Shown: positions 1-10,367 of the stretch, one piece after another
Position numbering within the stretch: position 1 is the first letter of the stretch
Layout: every line of letters begins with the position of its first letter
Origin: Pseudopyrenochaeta lycopersici
Taxonomy: Eukaryota > Ascomycota > Dothideomycetes > Pleosporales > Pseudopyrenochaetaceae
Assembly: GCA_003313425.1 (NCBI GenBank)
Contig: NHZP01000070.1
Location: 62,001 to 126,000 of the forward strand
Direction: 5' to 3'
Length of the DNA stretch: 64,000 nt
The notes under the pieces: generated by a model
What the model saw: only the letters and a program-made list of their open reading frames with translations
Database searches by the model: none
What the model was told of the DNA's origin: nothing
Translations under genes and position numbers: made by a program

Positions 1-1
1 T

Positions 2-1012
2 GGCCACTCAAGCCATGTTAATCTTCGGTTTATTGATTTTTGTGATCGGAATCACATTATCCTCGCAGTTTTACCGCCGCATTCAACGCACCGGTTACAG
101 CCCCTTGACGTTGGCATCTTCTCTCCGCTTTCTACTGCGTATTCAAAAGAAATTGACCGGCTTATTCAGTCAAGCCACGGGTTCTCTCGAGTAACAAAAC
201 GAAACTTTTGGACTCTATTTCGTACAGCATGGAATTCGGCGTTGACGCTTAAGAATATCCGATCTGCCTTTGATAAACCAGGAATCCACCCCATAGATAA
301 GAGCAAGGTACTTCGTACGATTAAGAAAGAGACTCCGTCACCGATTATGAGCGATAGCGAAGGGAAGAAGATTACCCCAGGCTCCGTACGAGGTCTCCAT
401 CGTGCGGTAAAGGCGATCCCCAAGGAGAAAAAAGACATCGCTCTCGGAATAGATCTAATCATCCGCGCCAGCGAAAAACTAGCAATCCGAAACGAAATCC
501 TTGAACATGAGGTTCAAGGGCTTCGTACAGCGCTTGTTAATGAGAAGAAAAAACGGAAAAGAGGGAAACCGGCTGGCCTTTTTGATCAAGAACGGCCTGG
601 AGAGGCCCAGTTCTTCTCTCCAGCTAAAGTTACTGCCGTACGAAGACGTATGCATGAGATGGAAGAGCAGAAACAACGCGAGAAGGCCGAAGCTGAAGAG
701 AGACGCCAGAATCGGGCCGCTGAGAGGGAGAGAAAGGCACAGGAAGCTCTTGAGCGAAGGGAGGAGAGAAGGAAGGCCCAGGCGGAAAAACTGCAACAAA
801 GGGAACGCGAAAAAGAAGAACGTCTCGTACGACAGCAAGTAAATAAACAAATCCAGCAGGAAAAGCAGCTTCAAAAGGATCAGGCAAAGAAAGAAAAGGA
901 ACCTCGGAAGCGGAAAAGAGAGAATACTACGGCAGAAAGCTCCAAGAGGCAGAAATCAGTAGTCGGACGAAGTGGCCGGCAGATCACGCTCCCCTTAAGG
1001 TTTCAGGATTAG
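2..1012 (+). CDS. pogo/Fot-like DDE transposase, C-terminal part (runs off the window start)
   Basis: One reading frame is open from base 2 to the TAG ending at 1012, so this is the C-terminal part of a Tc1/mariner-superfamily (pogo branch) transposase. The first codons hold the second catalytic aspartate region (RFIDFCD context) and then PPHSTHRLQPLDVG, where the Asp is the third DDE residue. After the catalytic core comes a long, highly charged segment rich in Glu, Lys, Arg and Gln from about base 480 to 900, probably a coiled coil, and a basic tail. It aligns closely with the decayed copy at 6553-8443. No stop or frameshift is seen in the visible part, but the 5' half lies outside the window, so intactness is unknown. 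The role would be element mobility, not a host function. Confidence 0.85.
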   Translation, partial: GHSSHVNLRFIDFCDRNHIILAVLPPHSTHRLQPLDVGIFSPLSTAYSKEIDRLIQSSHGFSRVTKRNFWTLFRTAWNSALTLKNIRSAFDKPGIHPIDKSKVLRTIKKETPSPIMSDSEGKKITPGSVRGLHRAVKAIPKEKKDIALGIDLIIRASEKLAIRNEILEHEVQGLRTALVNEKKKRKRGKPAGLFDQERPGEAQFFSPAKVTAVRRRMHEMEEQKQREKAEAEERRQNRAAERERKAQEALERREERRKAQAEKLQQREREKEERLVRQQVNKQIQQEKQLQKDQAKKEKEPRKRKRENTTAESSKRQKSVVGRSGRQITLPLRFQD

Positions 1013-1194
1013 ATAAATAAATAGTCGTTTTCGCACGACCTTATTTACTTTGTTTCTAAGATTCAAAGATTATCCATCATCTCAATAAGCTGATATTAAG
1101 ATTTTTGTTCGAGGGCTTCTGGTGTGGAAGACCGTGCATCCAGTGATAGCGTGCATCCAATGATTGCTTACGTTAGTGGTTGTCGAAGACGAGG

Positions 1195-1420
1195 TGTCGC
1201 AGGCCAGATCCACCTGGTGGAAGCTCATTGGCTCTGGAATCAATAGTCACATGATAGCTGTCGCGAGAGACATAAAAAGCACCTCTCCTCACTATCGCAA
1301 AAAAGGATCACACATGCTACTATTAGACATACATACAATACACACACAGTTACAATACATTCTTCTCATTTTCTTCGCCCATTTTCACTGTTCGTCCTAA
1401 CACACACGTTCAGTGCGACA
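1195..1420 (+). mobile_element. Solo LTR, family A, with 5-bp target duplication
   Basis: A 226-bp element begins TGTCGCAGG and ends GTGCGACA, with inverted termini TGTCGCA/TGCGACA. It is flanked by a perfect 5-bp direct repeat CGAGG (1190-1194 and 1421-1425). A TATA-like ATAAAAG lies mid-element, followed by a pyrimidine-rich stretch, as in an LTR promoter. Very similar copies lie at 16987-17215 and 47704-47922. TG..CA ends, a 5-bp duplication and the lack of an internal region make it a solo LTR left by LTR-LTR recombination. It sits immediately upstream of the exonuclease relic. Confidence 0.85.
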
Positions 1421-1425
1421 CGAGG

Positions 1426-1818
1426 TTTACGGTTATTGAGCTTCTCCACGACCGCACTGTGATTGGCCACGATATTGAAAAAGATCTAAGAGCCATCTCG
1501 ATGAGCCTGCCAGCTCGCGTTTCACATCTACGGGGTATCCCTCGGTTCGCAACTCCCATCGCCTTCGACATGAAAGTCCGCGACACACAAAAGTGTAGTG
1601 AATACCGACAGTATGCCAACCGTGGCGCCCATCAGGGGCCGAGTCCTAAGATTCTGGCCCAGCAGGCGCTGGGTCGTCCAATAGAGCAGGGTCGGGTCTC
1701 CAGCGTGGAGGATGCTCTCGCAACTATGGAAGTTTATCGCAATGCTGAAGGGGCTATCGACCCGGAGCAAACAACGAAAGAAACTTCCAGCCACAGGGTT
1801 GGTTGTATAGAATTCTAG
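1426..1818 (+). pseudogene. RNA exonuclease (REX4/Rexo4-type) C-terminal relic
   Basis: The frame from 1426 reads through a segment typical of the C-terminal half of fungal REX4-type DEDDh exonucleases: LLHDRTVIGHDIEKDLRA (Exo II with its Asp), then VRDTQK, then an SSVEDALATMEVYR segment (Exo III). In this family Exo III normally has a catalytic His just before the Ser-Ser; here that place reads GRVSSVED, so the His appears lost. There is no Exo I motif and no usable start upstream, where the frame meets a stop and a solo LTR. It is a 5'-truncated dead copy; the tail after about 1740 does not look like the family. Confidence 0.6.
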
Positions 1819-2223
1819 TGATCGACAGGTCACAGCAGACTGTTTCGAACAGATCGCCCTAGTTTGAGAGACCCTCCTTAAATAGCAATGGGGTCTACTC
1901 AAGCCTTTTCTCGGTGTTCTTTTATACAACAATCTAGGGTTTGTGAAAGACCACGAGCAGCTCCAGTCAAGCACGCAAGGGGAAAAAACCGTGAGCCACT
2001 AGAAAAGGTGAGACACTGCCCTTGGAACTAAGCTACTTACTATCCGCTGGCGCAATTCCGCTCCCTGTGTGATGTTCGATCACGTGCACCTATCTCCCGA
2101 ACCTGCCCCGTGCTGTGACATCACGCAATGTCGTGCATCACGCGCACAGACACGGTAGCCAATCTCTGAACTTTGCATTACTAACAAACATCGAACCCTC
2201 ATCTAGGTATACATTCACCTAAG

Positions 2224-3213
2224 CTACCGATCTGGGATAGGCACTGTAAAGAGGCGTCCAGTGACTTGGTTTGAGTTAAGGCGTTCGAGCTCCTTAGGAA
2301 TATCGTGGAAAGCTACCTCCTCTATCAAGGGTTGTATGACCCTTGTAGAGATAAGGCTAAGGACGTTGCCTAGATCTTCAATACTAGCACTTGTAGAGCC
2401 CCTAATAGTGATATTTCTAGTAACAATGTCTGTAATCGAAAGCTTGATAGTATCAGAGGCTAGTCCAACGATTACGACGATGCCTCCAAGCTTCACTGTG
2501 GTTACAGCAGCTTCGACCGTCGATTGAGCACCAGTAAAGTCCACGATGACATCGAAGTTTTGGGTTGAGAGCTGGCTGAGGCTTGTAGCGCACTCTACAG
2601 CGCCCATCGAAATTGCTTTTTCGAACTTGGAGGTATTGATGTCGACTCCGTAAACCTTAGCCCCCCGTGCAGCCGCTATCGCCAAGCCGTTGAGCCCAAG
2701 GCCTCCAAGACCGACGATAGCGATGGTTGTCGTCTCCGTAACGTTGCCCTCAACAACGACGGCGTGATACGCCGTGGAGATGGCGTCAGTGGCTACAGCA
2801 GCGTTTGCGAAGCTGACATTCTCGGGTATCTTGACAATATTCTCCAAGTATGCTATGACATACTCAGCGTACCCTCCATCATACCCAACCCCTGGCGCAT
2901 GCTCAAAACTGCGAGCTTCGAGAGGGTGTCCGATGCAAGCAATGGCGACTTTATCTCCCTGTTTGAGCGACACTGCTTGGGGACTCGGGTTGGAATCACC
3001 TAGCCTGACAATAGTCCCCGCGATTTCGTGACCAAGAGTTATGGGCAACGCACGCATCCAGGCGGCTCCGCCACCGTGGAGGACGTGTGTATCGGAATGA
3101 CAGAGGCCTGCTGCCTCAACTTTGATAAGAGCTTGTTCGTTGTTGGGTTCTGGAATAGGAAGCCTGCGGAGCACAATGCCCTCTTCTACGCCAAGAAATT
3201 GATATGCGTTCAT
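2224..3213 (-). CDS. Zinc-type alcohol dehydrogenase (MDR superfamily)
   Basis: A single-exon gene for about 329 residues from the ATG at 3213 (MNAYQF). An upstream in-frame ATG at 3312 would add 33 residues unlike the family, so the internal start is preferred; a TATA-like TTATATATTA lies at about 3335. The GroES-like N-terminal half holds GLCHSD and GHEIAG, giving the catalytic Cys, His and Glu for zinc. The Rossmann half holds the NAD(P)-binding GLGGLG. The usual four-cysteine loop for structural zinc is absent; that stretch reads ACIGHPLEARSFEHAPGVGY. Expected role: NAD(P)-dependent oxidation or reduction of alcohols and aldehydes in the cytosol; the substrate cannot be told. It is divergent from the FAD oxidoreductase gene at 4075 with a relic between them. 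Confidence 0.85.
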   Translation of the reverse strand: MNAYQFLGVEEGIVLRRLPIPEPNNEQALIKVEAAGLCHSDTHVLHGGGAAWMRALPITLGHEIAGTIVRLGDSNPSPQAVSLKQGDKVAIACIGHPLEARSFEHAPGVGYDGGYAEYVIAYLENIVKIPENVSFANAAVATDAISTAYHAVVVEGNVTETTTIAIVGLGGLGLNGLAIAAARGAKVYGVDINTSKFEKAISMGAVECATSLSQLSTQNFDVIVDFTGAQSTVEAAVTTVKLGGIVVIVGLASDTIKLSITDIVTRNITIRGSTSASIEDLGNVLSLISTRVIQPLIEEVAFHDIPKELERLNSNQVTGRLFTVPIPDR

Positions 3214-3573
3214 GGTGCGTGTAGTATCGAATAACACTTGTAAAAGGTTGGGCAAACGAGTAGATGGATGCGTTGTGTAACAGTCTTGGTAGGGCGTCTG
3301 TTCTTGCTGCATTAGCCAGCTTCTGGTTGGACCTTATATATTACAACAGACTATGATATAGAATGACGAGATATGACTCGAAACAAGCTAGAAGGTACCA
3401 TGGGTTGCCGCGTACCGTGTCCGTGCATTGAATATGCGGGGGGCTCGTTGGGCCGTCAAGCTCGATAATCGCCGAACGGAGGTAAAGAGATGCCTACAGC
3501 AGTTTAATCGGACCGCTAAGCTTGGCGCGGTGTTAAAAAGGCGTAATTCCAGGAAAAACAATCTGGCCAAAGG

Positions 3574-3963
3574 CTAGCAAGCATCTTGACTCGCGGCGCG
3601 CCCAACCGAGGACGACATCTCGAAGCCTATCATTAGAAATCGCTGTCGCCGGACGTCCTCATCACAGCCCAGCGTTCCCGTCTTTGCTAATGGTTCCTGG
3701 CTCAACAAATGCACTCGGCCTGCCTGTGGGTCAGTATCATACGAAGCACGTCGCAAGCAAGCGACAGCTTCTTGGATGCACCCTGCTTGAATTTGGATCA
3801 GTGTCATATTAGATACGTCACAAGCAAGCGAGAGCTTCCGTCTGGCTAAATTGAGATAGTTCAACAGTCCAGGTGACAGTTTTAAGAGCCGGATGCAGGG
3901 CAGACTCGAGGACGCCATGGAGATTAGCCATTCAGCTATATGCCTGCACTCCTTCTGCGGCAC
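3574..3963 (-). other. Open frame of unknown nature, possibly a decayed gene
   Basis: A 129-codon open frame between two real genes. It has a vaguely helical composition and an internal repetition: the nucleotide stretch around 3733-3768 is partly repeated at about 3796-3831 (ATACGAAGCACGTCGCAAGC against ATTAGATACGTCACAAGCAA). I recognise no domain. The leucine-rich start is faintly like the middle region of fungal Zn2Cys6 factors, but that is weak. It could be a relic or chance. Confidence 0.15.
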
Positions 3964-4074
3964 ACATGGGCTGTGGCCATCATAATCCTATAAGTACGAG
4001 GGGTGCTTTCATTCGGCCAGCGGTAATTCAAGTTCCCCATACTAAGCCGTGCAGACCTTTGATATCAAGACACC

Positions 4075-5854
4075 ATGAGACCTCATACTTCTTCTCTTTG
4101 GTGCCTCCTGGGTCTGTGTACTAGAGCAACTCATGAACACAACTCATACGAGACGCCACCCATAGAAGCCCAAGGAGCGGACGTTGTGAAAGACAGTTGC
4201 GTAAGCACACCTGTAAAATAACGTTATTGCTTTAAGGTTAGCTGACAACATGCTAGTGTATAGCTCTTGAAAGTGCTGGCCTGGCACATGTCTACTACGC
4301 GAGCGACGAGCGCTATTCGAACCGCACGTCCTCGTACTGGTCAGTCAGCGCACAATTGGCACCCAACTGCATCGTGCAGCCAGCATCAACCAAGGATGTC
4401 AGCAAGACAGTGCAAACTCTTGTGACAGATGCAGGCTGCAGAGATCCTCAATTTTCCATCCGTAGTGGCGGCCACACTACATGGGCAGGTTCTAACAACA
4501 TCGAGTATGGAGTAACCATTGACCTCGGCCTTATCAACTCAACGACTCTTGATCCAGTGACGAAGATCGCTTCAATAGGGCCGGGGTCTCGATGGGCGCA
4601 AGTGTACGCCACGCTTGATCCACAGGGCGTCACAGTGGCGGGCGGGCGAGCTGGCTCTGTTGGTGTGGCTGGTTTCTTGTTGGGTGGAGGATACTCGTTC
4701 TTCACCTCGCAGCACGGCTTCGCGTGTGACAACGTGAAGAACTTCGAAGTTGTGCTCGCCAATGGGTGGGTTGTAACCTTATCCACCAAAAAGGCTTTGA
4801 TCTAACTAGCATGCAGCGAGGTAATTGACGCAAACGCCGAAGTCAATAGTGATTTATTCCAGGTTCTGAAAGGCGGCTCGGGTGCCAACTTCGGCATTGT
4901 CACAAGATTCGATGTGCAGGCTTTCGAAGCCGGCGACTTGTGGGGTGGTACCATGGTGTATCCGAAGTCCGTGGGAAAGCAGCACATTGAGGCACACCAC
5001 GAATGGACTAAAAATGCGAACAACTACCCAGGAGGATCCTCCATAGTATTCTGGGGCCATATGCCGGCCACGCAGGAGATCATGATCGTCGCAGCGTATG
5101 ACGATACCGCTGGCAACGTGGCGCCACCCGCGTTTGACGAGTTCATGGCAATTCCAGATGCAGTAGACTCCACAATGAGGATAGCGAGCCATAAATCGCT
5201 GACAGATGAGCTTGAACAGGCTACGGGTTATTAGTGAGTCTTACTTGGATTGTAGTCTGGATCGCACCTACTGATCATGACGAAGCAACACCTGGTTCAC
5301 ACTAACTTTCAAGAACGATATCCGAATCTATGAGAAGATTGTGGATCTTCATGAGCAGTTCGTGAACGAATGGAAAGCCGAGACCACTGATCCGGATTTC
5401 ATAACTCAATGTATGTTTCAATCCATTGCCACGAGCTTCTCCTTGCACAGTCTGGCGAAAGGAGGCAATGTTCTCGGCTTGGACACGCAAAAAGAAAATG
5501 CTGTGATGCTTCTGTACAATGTCGCTGTCAAGACTCCTGAGCTAGAGGTGGCAGCGAGAAAGAGGCTTATGTCGTCTGGAGAGGCTATGAAAAACTATGC
5601 GGCCAGCTTGGACGGACTCGTTGATTGGACCTACTTGAACTATGCCGATGGCTCCCAGGTATGTACCTTGTTATTATGTATGATCGGACCTCACATTTGT
5701 ACAGAATCCTCTAGGAAGCTACGGCGCAGCCAATGTAGCGAAGATTCGCGCCGCTGCAGCGAAGTACGACCCAAACAAAGTCTTTCAGATTCGCACGCCT
5801 GGCGGCTTCAAAATATCCAGTGTGAAAGAGGGCACGCGCAAGACAGAGCTGTGA
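4075..5854 (+). CDS. Secreted FAD-linked oxidoreductase (BBE-type, FAD_binding_4)
   Basis: Five exons restore one frame of 525 residues: 4075-4200, 4257-4772, 4821-5233, 5286-5658, 5705-5854; introns are 56, 48, 52 and 46 nt, all GT-AG, and the apparent internal stops fall in introns. The start MRPHTSSLWCLLGLC is a likely signal peptide. The N-terminal FAD domain has CIVQPASTKDV and SIRSGGHT; the His (about residue 115) is the usual site of covalent flavin. GGSGANFGIVT follows in exon 3. The last two exons form the berberine-bridge-like tail with LNYADGSQ/NPLGSYGAAN and KYDPNKVFQ. Family members oxidise sugars, alcohols or secondary-metabolite intermediates with O2. No lesion was found. The neighbouring alcohol dehydrogenase (-) might act in the same pathway; that is inference. 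Confidence 0.88.
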
Positions 5855-6552
5855 TTAAGCCGGCAGAGGCTTTGGTAAGTACTGGTGAGAGGTCTGGTGC
5901 GGTGGAAGTCAGTTCGTCTGCGTCAGGTTCTCAAGTAATTAAGGAATTACAGGCATTTCCAGTCGACTTTAATTACATCTAAACTGTCTTTGAAGACCTC
6001 TAGACATGACAGTCCAAAGTGAGAATTGGAGATTGCTGCGTTCGAGCTTTTTGGCGACAAGAGAGCCGCAACAACGAAAAAAATGCCTCGCAGCGCCATA
6101 GTGATGCTATGTGCGCCCGTATGCACGCTTACTCAGGTCGCGTAGCCAACCACCCACGCTGAAGGCTTTGATGTATATAGGTAAGGATGGGTGTCGACCG
6201 ATACCAGTGATCGGAATGGTCTGGTCCGGTGGGTGGTTTGTTTGTTTGATTGATTCCTGCTCGGTTTCAGCCGCAATTCCTGCAGGTACCGGTACATCCC
6301 GGCTAATTGCACAGCCATCAAAACTCAAACCCTTGATTTTTAAACAGTCTTGACTCCACAACAGAATATTCAATTTATATAAAGGTTTACAAACGCATGG
6401 AATAGAATCTTGAGAAGTTACCTATTATATTTTCTAGTCTAAAAACCGCCGTGGATGAGCAATTTTGCGCCCGGTCCTCGAAACTCTCAAAACCTGCCCA
6501 TCCTGGTTTGACCCATTGCGACTTGATCCACAAACCTCTACAGATGAATGTG
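5855..6552. other. Intergenic, no gene seen
   Basis: Between the FAD oxidoreductase stop and the end of the decayed pogo-like element. Only short overlapping frames on both strands, no domain, no clear repeat ends. Confidence 0.5.
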
Positions 6553-8443
6553 CTACCGTAGACAGATTTTTTGAAGCCTGTTTCTGCTTTTGGGTCGCTT
6601 TCTAGGCGCCTCCGCTCGTTCCTGGATTGTGATCTTGCGCCTTTTCACGGCTGGTTTTCCCACATCTTCTGCACCCCGCTTCCTCCGACCCTCTTGCTCA
6701 GCAGCCAATTGCACCTTCTTTTCCAGCTGAACTTGTCTCAAAAGAAGTTTTCAGCTTTACGCTCTTCCTTCTGTCTTGCAGCATGTTCGCGCTCCGCAAT
6801 TTTGGCTTGTTTCTTTGCCTCTCTTTCGCGTGCCTTTTCCGCCTTTTCCTGTGCTTTCTCCTCCTTCTCTCGCACCTACTGGATCCTCCCTTCCTCTGCG
6901 AGAGACTATTGCAGTTGGCTTTCAATCTCAATCCCTTTCGCTCGCCGCCTGACCGCTGCAACCTTCGCTGGCGAAAAAAACTGCGCTTCTCCGGACCGTT
7001 CTTTGTCGAAGAGCCCCATGCCTTTCCCTCTTCTTCGCTTTTTCTTCTCTTCTACAAGTGCTGCACGCAACCTAGTATTCTCATGCTGGAGAATTTCATT
7101 CCGAATTGCGAGCTTCCCACATGCTCGGATAATTTCTTCCATTTTGGCCGTGTGCATAGCTTGTTCCTTATGAATTTCTTTGGCCAGCCGGCGGACACCT
7201 CTCACCGAACTAGGCGTCTTGCTCTTCACATCATTGTCGCTATTTGCTGGAGACAGAGTCTTCGTCTTTAGGGAGTTTAGGACCATTTCAGGCTCCAGAG
7301 GGAAAATTCCAGGACCAGAAAATGCCGATTTGATGTTCGAAACGGTGACCGAGCGCTCCCAAGCAGCAGCGAAAAGCCGCCAGAAGCTTCGTTTCGTCAA
7401 GCGAGAGAAGCCACGGCTCGATTGAATTAACTGATCGATCTACTCTGAGTATGCATGCGCAAGAGGCGAGAAAATGCCAACGTCAAGTGGCTGCAGGCGG
7501 TGGGTTGAATGCGGGGGTAAAACCACCAACAGAATCCCATTCTTGTCGCAATAGTCGATAAACCGGAGGTTTACGTGACTCGAATGGCCCGCTTTCTCCT
7601 TTGTATGCCGGTCAAATATCTCGAGCCATTTCATCCCAAGATCCTCATTTGTCCATCCTTTCTCAGAAGCTGCAAAGTATGCTTGGTTAGATGAGTGATC
7701 AAAATCCTCTAACCAAGTGTCTTGGAGATCTCCGGACGTTCCCTGGTAAATGAGAGCCGGTGGAATGGCCGTTCCGTCCGCGCAGATGCAGGCAAGGAGA
7801 GAGATGAACTCTCGGCTCCCATCTTGGCTCGCACCGATGATTTTTTTGCTCTTGAGTTGTTTGGCCCCAACGATGCGCTTACTGGAATGGCAGATGCCAA
7901 GAAGAAAGCCTTTCTCATCAAAGTTGTGGATGTTGTGTGGCTTTATGTGGTATTTCTCCGCCTTTTGCTTCAACTATTAAGCCGTAAGCAATAGAACATA
8001 ATTAAAGGCTTCAGGGCCTTACATTGGCATAGCAGTGGTAAAAAATAAGCAGAATTATCAGCGACTTGACGTGTCTGGTCAATTGCGAGATGATAGAGGC
8101 TTTTAATCTTGTTTTGGTGACGCTCGCAGAATGTGGCCACCCATTTCTTTCCGGGCTGTATTTTAATGATCTCAAACACGAGATTCCTTAGAAATTGAGG
8201 TGTAGGAGGTAGACCACGATCTGAAAGATGATTGAGATGCTGTATAAGAGCCTCTTCTTGTCCATCTGTGAGCAGCTGAAGAGATTCAGAGTGTGCTTGC
8301 TGAACGGAGCGAGAAACGCCTTTATACCTGCGCATCAGGGTTGTACGGTCAATTTTGAATTTTCTTGCAGGTTTGGCGTAATTTGGCACTCCTTGCGAAT
8401 TTAGGTCATCAATCGCCTTCTGAATATCTGTTTCATTGGCCAT
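6553..8443 (-). pseudogene. pogo/Fot-like DDE transposase, decayed copy
   Basis: Starts at ATG 8443 (MANETDIQKA) with an N-terminal helix-turn-helix (KFKIDRTTLMRRYKG). A 49-nt GT-AG intron at 7974-8022 joins the first exon to the catalytic core: NFDEKGFLLG (first Asp), RFIDYCDKNG, PPHSTHRLQPLDVG (last Asp). The frame is broken by three in-frame TAG codons, at 7440-7442, at 6906-6908 and about 30 nt further on, and by one frameshift near 6745; two of the TAGs sit where the related copy has Gln, so a C-to-T change fits. The C-terminal coiled coil is present. Same family as the copy at 2-1012, and no longer able to encode a full transposase. Terminal repeats were not found. Confidence 0.85.
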
Positions 8444-8566
8444 GTTACAGCATTTTGAAGCTTGTGTGTGCGAAGGCGGTGACGGTGTGCAAGTGGCCGG
8501 GATCTACGTCAAGCCAGCCAACCAGTCACAGCTGCGAGAAAACGCGGCTGAAACCGAGTAGGAATT

Positions 8567-8595
8567 CATCATCATCATCATCATCACCACCACCA
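8567..8595. repeat. Trinucleotide microsatellite (CAT)n(CAC)n
   Basis: About six CAT/ATC units followed by four CAC/ACC units, upstream of the WOPR gene. Confidence 0.9.
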
Positions 8596-8913
8596 CACTG
8601 GACGCGACGGACGACCTTCGAGACGCAATTGCACCGCCAACTCGCGGATCCTTACCGATATAGAGGAACCAGTCATTATTCAATGCATCCTCGCCTTGAC
8701 TTTCTCCGCATCTTGCTCTCGCAATCATCCGGCCTCGGGCCATTGGAAGCTACGCGGAGCAGCCACCGCGATGCTCGCCTACTGCTCATCTACTCTCCTT
8801 GTGCTCTGTGCTCGCATGCATCCGAAAGGCTGTTGCTGAACGCAGAGCGTCGCGAGAGCTGGAGAGTTTTTAGCGTGCTGCTTCACCAGCGTCCAGGAAC
8901 AGGAGGCTTGTGC

Positions 8914-9119
8914 TGTTCTGTCGCACGCCATTGGCCAGGGGCAGTAGTTCGCTTAGCAGTCCACGTGATGTCTTCATAAAAGACTCAGAGGCTTGTGCCA
9001 TCTCTTCTGGACAGATGACACACATTGTCGTACACACAAATACACCACAAATACCATCTTAACTTTGTGCCTCATATCCCAATCATTTCCACTGTTCAGT
9101 TAACACCTCCAGTGCAACA
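8914..9119 (+). mobile_element. Possible divergent solo LTR related to family A
   Basis: Starts TGTTCTGTCGCACGCCATTG and ends CCAGTGCAACA, with inverted ends TGTT/AACA, CATAAAAG at the same relative place as family A, and CACTGTTC-TAACACC near the 3' end as in family A. Flanks are TGTGC (8909-8913) and TGTTC (9120-9124), a 4/5 match. Overall similarity to family A is patchy, so this is tentative. It lies in the upstream region of the WOPR gene. Confidence 0.4.
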
Positions 9120-10367
9120 TGTTCTAATGCATAGCCCTGGCAGTATCCGGAGTCAGGTAGGCTAGCTGCCATGGTGCGGTCGTGGGCGGTGGAGAGCCCG
9201 CAGGGAGCCTCTCATTGTCGCGTTGATCGTCTCAGGGGCCAGAACCCATGAACCAGACGGAGTTTGAGGGGAACATGCTTAGCAGGGCTACGTCGTGTTC
9301 AAAGTCTCCCTCCACGGCCTAGTCCAGCACTCAGCAGGGGCGATCGTTACGCTACTGCCGCCCATCAACTGTACACCAGCCCAAGCAGGAAAAGCTCTTC
9401 CAAGCCGCCAGTCACCGTCGCGTGTCGTGCTCGCAGAAGACCTGCAATTCTTCCCCAAGCACCTCTGTACGGCCTACCGTCCCTGTGCTTCTTCGTACTC
9501 GTGCATATCCCCTCACGCTTCACCTGCCCCGTACAAACTGAGTCACTTCCAGGAGTCGCCAGCTCGCTACCATTAGCCCTCGTTCGGCTGTCAAAGTCTA
9601 GATAGTGCAGTTCATGCCTGTTGCTCATGCCGCCGTTGCTATTACTACTATTTCTCCCTCCTCTCCTTATTATCGTTCCAGAGAGCCGCCTACCTTGCCA
9701 TCCTCGTCGCTTCGCAATTTGCCGACGGTGCAATATTAATGCCTGCATATACACCCGTTCCCCGGACTACTCCCTGTTACCATCCGTCGGCGACCTACCT
9801 CAATCTTGTCGTTTCAGCTGCACGGCCTGTACGTGCATCGTTCTGTTATTGCTGCCCCTCAACTCTCCAGGCCTACCCAATAGCATTATCCACTCGGTAC
9901 TTAATAATCACCTCAGTCACTCCATTGCCTCTGCAACACCGACACTGAATGTCGACCCTTCCAACCTGCCCCGCCTTCCAGCTTCATCAACACCACCATC
10001 ACACAACATGATGATACTCGCCTTCGCTAACCACACTTAACTACCACCCCAACCAAGGCCCTTTCCTTGCCAATCGTACCCGTAAGTCCCATCCACAAGC
10101 ATTCACCTCTGCTATAGACATTGACTTCGCTGGTAGTCCATCTCGAAATCGACTTCGCATCACAATCTTCCGCGGCTGCTCCGTCAGTCGCACGCACGTT
10201 GCTTTGAGCATTTTCGTTCTAACTTGTCTGTACACCCGTTCTTCACTTCCTCTGCGTTCCAACATCTCTTTCCATGATCTGAACGATATCCGGTGAACCA
10301 GTCTCTACTCTAGTCGGGAGCTCCTCTTGGACACGCGACTGAAACTATTCGCCAATCTTTTTCCCTC
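9120..10367 (+). promoter_or_regulatory. Long upstream/5' leader region of the WOPR gene
   Basis: About 1.2 kb without a convincing gene, rich in pyrimidine tracts (for example 9640-9670) and C/A-rich stretches, the kind of composition seen in fungal promoters and long leaders. Short ORFs occur on both strands, none with a domain. No individual operator was identified. Confidence 0.3.

Noticed and set aside
630..887. Minus-strand frames opposite the pogo coiled coil
   Set aside because: They are mirror frames of a low-complexity Glu/Lys/Arg-coding region and carry no domain.
4802..5192. Stop codons and minus-strand frames inside the FAD oxidoreductase, suggesting a pseudogene
   Set aside because: The stops fall in three short GT-AG introns; splicing gives one continuous family-like protein.
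7970..8030. Frame break in the first part of the 6.5-8.4 kb transposase
   Set aside because: Explained by a 49-nt GT-AG intron; the true lesions lie further downstream.
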